The notes beneath the pieces were generated by a model, which did no database searches, had not been told where the DNA came from, and worked only from the letters and a program-made list of their open reading frames with translations. The position numbers and the translations under genes were made by a program. From contig JAHIQM010000022.1 of the NCBI GenBank assembly GCA_018902545.1, positions 1 to 64,000 of the forward strand: a stretch of DNA of 64,000 nucleotides. Reading direction: 5' to 3'. This DNA comes from Pseudomonadota bacterium (GTDB lineage: Bacteria; Desulfobacterota; Desulfovibrionia; Desulfovibrionales; Desulfomicrobiaceae). Position 1 is the first letter of the stretch; each line of letters opens with the position of its first letter. Of the stretch, positions 60,032-64,000 are shown one piece after another.

Positions 60032-60925
60032 CTAGAGGTTGCGGTAGATCCTGGTTCCCGGAGCCACGTCGTCCACCACCCAGACGTTGCCGCCGATGAC
60101 CGCGCCCTCGCCGATGGTGATGCGGCCGAGGATGGTCGCGCCGGAGTAGATGGTCACGTTGTCCTCGACGATGGGGTGGCGGGCGATACCCTTGACCAGG
60201 TGGCCGTTCTCGCCCTTGGGAAAGCTCTTGGCCCCCAGGGTCACGCCCTGGTAGAGGCGCACGTTTCTGCCGATGATGCAGGTTTCACCGATGACCGTGC
60301 CGGTGCCGTGGTCGATGAAAAAGGATTCGCCGACCGTCGCGCCGGGATGGATGTCGATACCCGTGGCCGAGTGGGCCATCTCGCTGATGATGCGCGGGAT
60401 GAGCGGCACGCCGAGCTTGTGCAGTTCATGGGCGATGCGGTGATTGGTCACCGCGCGGATGGACGGGTAGCAGAAGATGGTCTCGCCGGGGTTTTTCGCT
60501 GCCGGGTCCCCGGCAAAGGCGGCCTGCACGTCCGTGGCCAGCAGGCGGCGCACTTCGGGCAAGGTCTGCAGGAACTGGTTGCAGAGGTTTTCGGCCCGCA
60601 CCGAGCAGTCGGAGGAACAGGCGTGCTCGTCCTTGTCGCAGGCGAAGCAGAAGCCCCGCTCCACCTGTACGGTCAGTTCGCGGCGGACCTTTTCGAGCTT
60701 GGAGCCGACAAAATAGGCCATGTTTTCCGGGGTGATGAAGGATTCTTTGAAGAAACCCGGAAAAATCACGGAACGCAGTCTTTCCACGATCTCGGACATA
60801 AGTTCCACCGAGGGCATGGGCGAACCGAAGGACGGCTGGTGATAGACGCCCATGTAGGATTCCGGGGCGCAGAGGCGCTCCACGACTCCGTTCAGGACGC
60901 TGTCGATTTTGAGGTATTTGGCCAT
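60032..60925 (-). CDS. cysE: Serine O-acetyltransferase (EpsC type)
   Basis: The protein is 297 aa. The left-handed beta-helix of hexapeptide repeats has ATGIDIHPGATVGESFFIDHGTGTVIGET (in pieces; catalytic His/Asp), NVRLYQGVTLGAKSF and GATILGRITIGEGAVIGGNVWV. The large helical N-terminal part carries an unusual cysteine cluster, CFACDKDEHACSSDC. It makes O-acetylserine for CysK, encoded two bases upstream. The start at 60925 follows the cysK stop directly. Confidence 0.93.
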   Translation of the reverse strand: MAKYLKIDSVLNGVVERLCAPESYMGVYHQPSFGSPMPSVELMSEIVERLRSVIFPGFFKESFITPENMAYFVGSKLEKVRRELTVQVERGFCFACDKDEHACSSDCSVRAENLCNQFLQTLPEVRRLLATDVQAAFAGDPAAKNPGETIFCYPSIRAVTNHRIAHELHKLGVPLIPRIISEMAHSATGIDIHPGATVGESFFIDHGTGTVIGETCIIGRNVRLYQGVTLGAKSFPKGENGHLVKGIARHPIVEDNVTIYSGATILGRITIGEGAVIGGNVWVVDDVAPGTRIYRNL

Positions 60926-60927
60926 GG

Positions 60928-61857
60928 TCAGCTCTTGGAGGCGAAAAGTTCGGTGGAAAGGTAACGCTCGCCCGTGTCGCAGACGATGGCGACGATGAGC
61001 TTGCCCGCCATTTCGGGCTCCCGGGCAAGCTGCAACGCGGCCCAGACATTGGCGCCCGAGGAGATGCCGCCAAGGATCCCCTCCTCGCGGGCCAGGCGGC
61101 GGGCCATTGCTATGGCGTCCTCGTTGGAGACGCCAAAGATGCGGTCCACGACCTTGCGGTCGAGCACCTCGGGAATGAAATTGGCCCCGATGCCCTGGAT
61201 CTTGTGCGGCCCGGCGACCCCGCCACTCAGAAGCGGCGAAGCGGCCGGTTCCACGGCCACGGCCAGAAAATCGTGCTTGCGGCGCTTCAAGGTGCGAGCC
61301 ACCCCGGTGATGGTCCCGCCAGTGCCCACTCCCGCCACCAGGGCGTCGATGCGCCCGTCGGTGTCGCTCCACAGCTCCTCGGCGGTGGTGCGCTCGTGCA
61401 TGGCCGGGTTGGCCGGGTTGACGAACTGCCCAGGCATGAACCCGTTTTCCAGGGATGCCAGGATCTTTTCCGCCTCGGCCACGGCCCCGGCCATGCCCGC
61501 TGCGGCCGGGGTCAACACCAGCTCCGCGCCCATGGCAGAGAGCAGCATGCGCCGCTCCAGGCTCATGGACTCGGGCATGGTCAGGATGAGATGGTAGCCG
61601 CGCACGGCGCAGACAAACGCGAGGCCCACGCCTGTGTTGCCGCTGGTGGGCTCGACCACCACGGCGCCAGGACGCAGCCTGCCGTCGCGCTCGGCCTCGT
61701 CGATCATGTTCAGGGCGATGCGGTCCTTGACCGAAGCCAGGGGATTGAAAAATTCGAGCTTGACCACCACGTCGGCCACGCACCCTTCGGTCAGGCGGTT
61801 CAGGCGGACCAGGGGCGTATTACCGACCAGGTCGGTCATGGAGTTTGCAATTTTCAT
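60928..61857 (-). CDS. cysK: Cysteine synthase (O-acetylserine sulfhydrylase)
   Basis: The PLP enzyme is 309 aa. Lys44 in [13 protein letters not shown] forms the Schiff base. The substrate loop is [13 protein letters not shown], the phosphate cup is [10 protein letters not shown], and the C-terminal ISSGAN is present. Makes cysteine from O-acetylserine and sulfide. AGG precedes the ATG. It forms the cysK-cysE operon. Confidence 0.95.
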   Translation of the reverse strand: MKIANSMTDLVGNTPLVRLNRLTEGCVADVVVKLEFFNPLASVKDRIALNMIDEAERDGRLRPGAVVVEPTSGNTGVGLAFVCAVRGYHLILTMPESMSLERRMLLSAMGAELVLTPAAAGMAGAVAEAEKILASLENGFMPGQFVNPANPAMHERTTAEELWSDTDGRIDALVAGVGTGGTITGVARTLKRRKHDFLAVAVEPAASPLLSGGVAGPHKIQGIGANFIPEVLDRKVVDRIFGVSNEDAIAMARRLAREEGILGGISSGANVWAALQLAREPEMAGKLIVAIVCDTGERYLSTELFASKS

Positions 61858-61917
61858 AAAACCTCCGAAATGGGTCTGATGGGCGAAGATGAACCAGGAT
61901 GCTCGCTTAGTCCAGGC

Positions 61918-61942
61918 AAAAAAAATCCGGCCCGAGGCCGGA
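61918..61942 (-). terminator. Terminator of the HU gene
   Basis: TCCGGCC (61926-61932) pairs with GGCCGGA (61936-61942) around a three-base loop. On the minus strand T8 follows. Confidence 0.88.
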
Positions 61943-61965
61943 AGAAGATATCAATAAAGTATAAA

Positions 61966-62271
61966 CTATTCCAAACTCTTGGTTATAAAATCAAGAGATG
62001 TCAGGGCATCCTTGAGCCGCTTGCCGGGAGAGAACTTGATTTCTCGGCCGGGGTGCGGGTCTTCGCCCTTGCGCGGAGCGTGTTCCACCACGGCCATGGT
62101 CCCGATGCCCGGCAGGTTGATCTTGTCGCCCTTGCTCAAGGATTCGGTGATACTTTCGAGCATGGCGTCCACAACCCGGGCGGCCTCCTCTTCGGAGTAG
62201 CCCATTTCCGCCTTGAGGCGCTCGATGAGTTCGGACTTTTCCACTCGGATCTCAGCGTTGCTTGCGACCAT
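61966..62271 (-). CDS. HU/IHF-family DNA-binding protein
   Basis: The protein is 101 aa. VEKSELIERLKAEMGYSEEEAARVVDAMLESI is the helical dimer core. GDKINLPGIGTMAVVEHAPRKGEDPHPGREI is the beta-arm region that intercalates DNA, though the arm is Pro/His-altered compared with HU. FSPGKRLKDAL closes. Either HU or IHF subunit; no partner is nearby. Confidence 0.92.
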   Translation of the reverse strand: MVASNAEIRVEKSELIERLKAEMGYSEEEAARVVDAMLESITESLSKGDKINLPGIGTMAVVEHAPRKGEDPHPGREIKFSPGKRLKDALTSLDFITKSLE

Positions 62272-62342
62272 AACCTTACCTCATATGTGTATGATCCACC
62301 ATTAGACAAATCAGTGCGTCCGGTAAAGACTTTCTCAAAGCT

Positions 62343-62360
62343 TTGTGAAATATTTATTAA
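62343..62360. promoter_or_regulatory. Possible Rex-like half-site upstream of glutamate synthase
   Basis: TTGTGAAATATTTATTAA matches the Rex consensus TTGTGAA-N4-TTCACAA fully in the first half but only at four of seven positions in the second. It lies about 70 bases before the gltB-like start. Weak. Confidence 0.3.
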
Positions 62361-62428
62361 AATGGCCGGGTACGAGGCTTTATCATATGAACAGCCCTTC
62401 AAGTTTTGTCAATTACGGGAGATCCGTC

Positions 62429-64000
62429 ATGCATACGCCAAAACCACTTGTTGAAGAACGGGACGCCTGCGCCATCATCGCCTTTGTGGACAAACGCGGC
62501 CGCGCCACCCACGCCAACATCGTCAAGACCATCGATGCCCTGAAAAAAATGGCCCACCGCTCCGGCGACATCAACAACGAAGGCGACGGCTGCGGCATCC
62601 TGACCGACATCCCGCGCGCCATCTGGGGGCAGCGTCTGCAGGGCGCGGGCCTGAGCCGGCACCTGAGCGAGAGCCGGGGTTTTTTCGTGGGCCATTTTTT
62701 TCTGCCTGCCGATGACCGAACCGATGAAATAAAGGAGCGCCTGCGCGCCATCCTCACCGCCGCCGACGCGGAGACGCTTCTCGAGGTGGACGACCAGATG
62801 TACCCCGCCGAGCTTGGCCCCATGGCCCGCGTTGAAGCGCCCCTTTTTTTGCAGATTTGCGGTCTGGTCCGCGACGAGAACAGGCAAGAGGGAGCAAGAC
62901 GTCTCTTCAACATCCAGATGGAACTGGAACGCACCCTGCCTGAAGCGCACGTCTGCTCGCTTGGCCTGGACAGCGTCATCTACAAGCTGCGCGGCACCCC
63001 GGACCTCCTGATCCGGGTCTATCCGGACCTGCAGAGCCCTCTAAGCAAGTCCATCATCACCCTGGGGCACAGCCGCTACTCCACCAACACCCTGCCCACG
63101 GCCGTGCGCGCCCAGCCCTTTTCCCTGCTGGGCCACAACGGCGAGATCAACACCATCGAGAAGCTGCGCAGCTCGGCCCGGGCTCTGGGCATCTCTCCTA
63201 CGCCCGGAGGGAGCGACTCCCAGGACTTGAACCGCATCCTCGAAGGGCTCATCCACCTGCACGGATTCGAGTTCATGGAAGCCCTTGAAATGGTCTTCCC
63301 GGCCATCCACACCGAAGTGGAGAGAATGCCCGTCGAGCTTCGCCGCATGTACGGCTTCTACAGATGGTTTTTCGCCCCTTCCGCCCAGGGCCCGGCGGCC
63401 GTGGTTTCTAGGTTTGGCGACATGTGCATGGGCAGCGTCGATGCCCTGGGCCTTCGCCCGCTGTGGTTCGGAGAGAGCGACTACGACTATTTCCTGTCCT
63501 CGGAAAAAGGTGTGGTCGACCTGCAGAACACCATCCACGACCCGCGCCCCCTGGCCCCCGGCGAAAAGATCGCCATCGTCTCCGGCCCGGGCAAACGCGG
63601 CGAGGTGCTGGATTATTGCGCCGTGCAGGAGCGCCTGCTGCGCCTCTTCGAGCAGGGCCGCCTGACCCCGCTGGCAGGCAACCTCCACCGCGAGATCCCC
63701 GAGTCCATCCTGAATTGCCCGGAAGGGGCCTGCCGCGAACTGCGCCGCTTCTTCAAGGACCGGCCGGTGTTCGACGACCGGGAGTGTACGGCCACCAACG
63801 CCTTGCTGGCCGCTTTCGGCTGGCACAAGTACGATCAGGACATGCGCAAGCATGTCGCGGCCACGGGCAAGGGGCCCATCGGCTCCATGGGCCATCAGGG
63901 GCCACTGGCCTGCATAGACCCCGAGAGTATGTCCAACGTCAGCGACTATTTTAAGGAGAACGTGGCGGTAGTCACCAACCCGGCCATTGACCGCGAACGG
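62429..64000 (+). CDS. gltB: Glutamate synthase large subunit, N-terminal part (runs off window)
   Basis: The first 524 codons of a GltB-type protein, open to the window end. The amidotransferase (class II) domain has Cys14 in ERDACAIIAFVD as nucleophile, NNEGDGCGILTDIPR, and LGHSRYSTNTLPTAVRAQPFSLLGHNGEINT (in pieces). In standard GltB the Cys follows a cleaved propeptide; here 13 residues precede it, consistent with processing. The end (SMGHQGPLACIDPES, VSDYFKENVAVVTNPAIDRE) enters the central domain. It makes glutamate from glutamine and 2-oxoglutarate. GGGAG precedes the ATG. Confidence 0.93.
   Translation, partial: MHTPKPLVEERDACAIIAFVDKRGRATHANIVKTIDALKKMAHRSGDINNEGDGCGILTDIPRAIWGQRLQGAGLSRHLSESRGFFVGHFFLPADDRTDEIKERLRAILTAADAETLLEVDDQMYPAELGPMARVEAPLFLQICGLVRDENRQEGARRLFNIQMELERTLPEAHVCSLGLDSVIYKLRGTPDLLIRVYPDLQSPLSKSIITLGHSRYSTNTLPTAVRAQPFSLLGHNGEINTIEKLRSSARALGISPTPGGSDSQDLNRILEGLIHLHGFEFMEALEMVFPAIHTEVERMPVELRRMYGFYRWFFAPSAQGPAAVVSRFGDMCMGSVDALGLRPLWFGESDYDYFLSSEKGVVDLQNTIHDPRPLAPGEKIAIVSGPGKRGEVLDYCAVQERLLRLFEQGRLTPLAGNLHREIPESILNCPEGACRELRRFFKDRPVFDDRECTATNALLAAFGWHKYDQDMRKHVAATGKGPIGSMGHQGPLACIDPESMSNVSDYFKENVAVVTNPAIDRER

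Noticed and set aside
60032-61783. 583-codon frame joining cysK and cysE
   Set aside because: The first half is an out-of-frame reading of cysK; the true cysE start is the ATG at 60925.
63041-63895. 284-codon minus-strand frame opposite the glutamate synthase
   Set aside because: Antisense of an uninterrupted GltB-type coding region.

Overview
This 64 kb window is a GC-rich (roughly 60%) chromosomal segment from a Gram-negative anaerobe. I infer a Desulfovibrionales-like deltaproteobacterium (Desulfomicrobium-like). The inference rests on the gene mix: feoA-feoB-feoA, an M29 aminopeptidase, DUF3047, slipin/NfeD, an EpsC-type serine acetyltransferase and many PAS kinases. It was not tested by a database search.

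Layout. 0-5 kb is an accessory, partly AT-rich zone. It holds a truncated IS21 transposase, a short GGDEF protein, a sigma-54 activator lacking a receiver, an orphan PAS histidine kinase and about 0.7 kb without a convincing gene. 5-12 kb carries a disulfide-oxidoreductase-like flavoprotein, a very unusual PEP-synthase-like fusion and an SLC13 permease. 12-16 kb has tRNA-Arg, a LexA/cI-type S24 repressor that shares an operator with a small zinc-ribbon gene, a nucleoside phosphorylase and two methyltransferases. 16-22 kb contains a NarL-type two-component pair, rnk and a slipin/nfeD pair. 22-25.5 kb has an orphan znuA under two Zur-like operators, tRNA-Leu, a HigBA-like toxin-antitoxin pair and an AT-rich cassette. 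That cassette is an unknown protein with an RX4H (HEPN-like) motif, bracketed by inverted arrays of a GACCCCTTTT repeat.

25.5-41 kb is largely housekeeping: rsmG, fabD, argS, a SPOR protein, speB, a RumA-like methyltransferase, fadD, htpX, a FlgE-type hook protein, a DapF/CntK-like epimerase, uppP, a CYTH protein and an M29 peptidase. htpX lies behind a yybP-ykoY-type (Mn2+) riboswitch with its own promoter and an overlapping terminator. 41-47 kb is an iron-uptake block: a DtxR-like regulator with a Cys-rich tail, then feoA-feoB-feoA overlapping into two TIGR04283/TIGR04282-type genes and an APH-fold kinase. 47-54 kb has a SUI1-like protein, a multi-PAS hybrid kinase, greA and ilvBN. ilvBN is preceded by a Val-rich leader peptide and an attenuator. 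54-64 kb has a SLOG-like protein, an FAD dehydrogenase, a HAD phosphatase, an RCK potassium channel, an Fe-alcohol dehydrogenase, cysE-cysK, an HU protein and the 5' part of a glutamate synthase that runs off the window.

Two themes recur. One is metal control: Mn riboswitch, Zur-like and DtxR-like sites, and FeoAB. The other is RNA-level or operator control that can be read directly from the sequence: attenuator, riboswitch, and the paired repressor operators. The most promising novelties are the repeat-bracketed HEPN-like cassette next to the toxin-antitoxin pair, the PEP-synthase/jelly-roll fusion, the Mn riboswitch on htpX, and the S24 repressor regulon.
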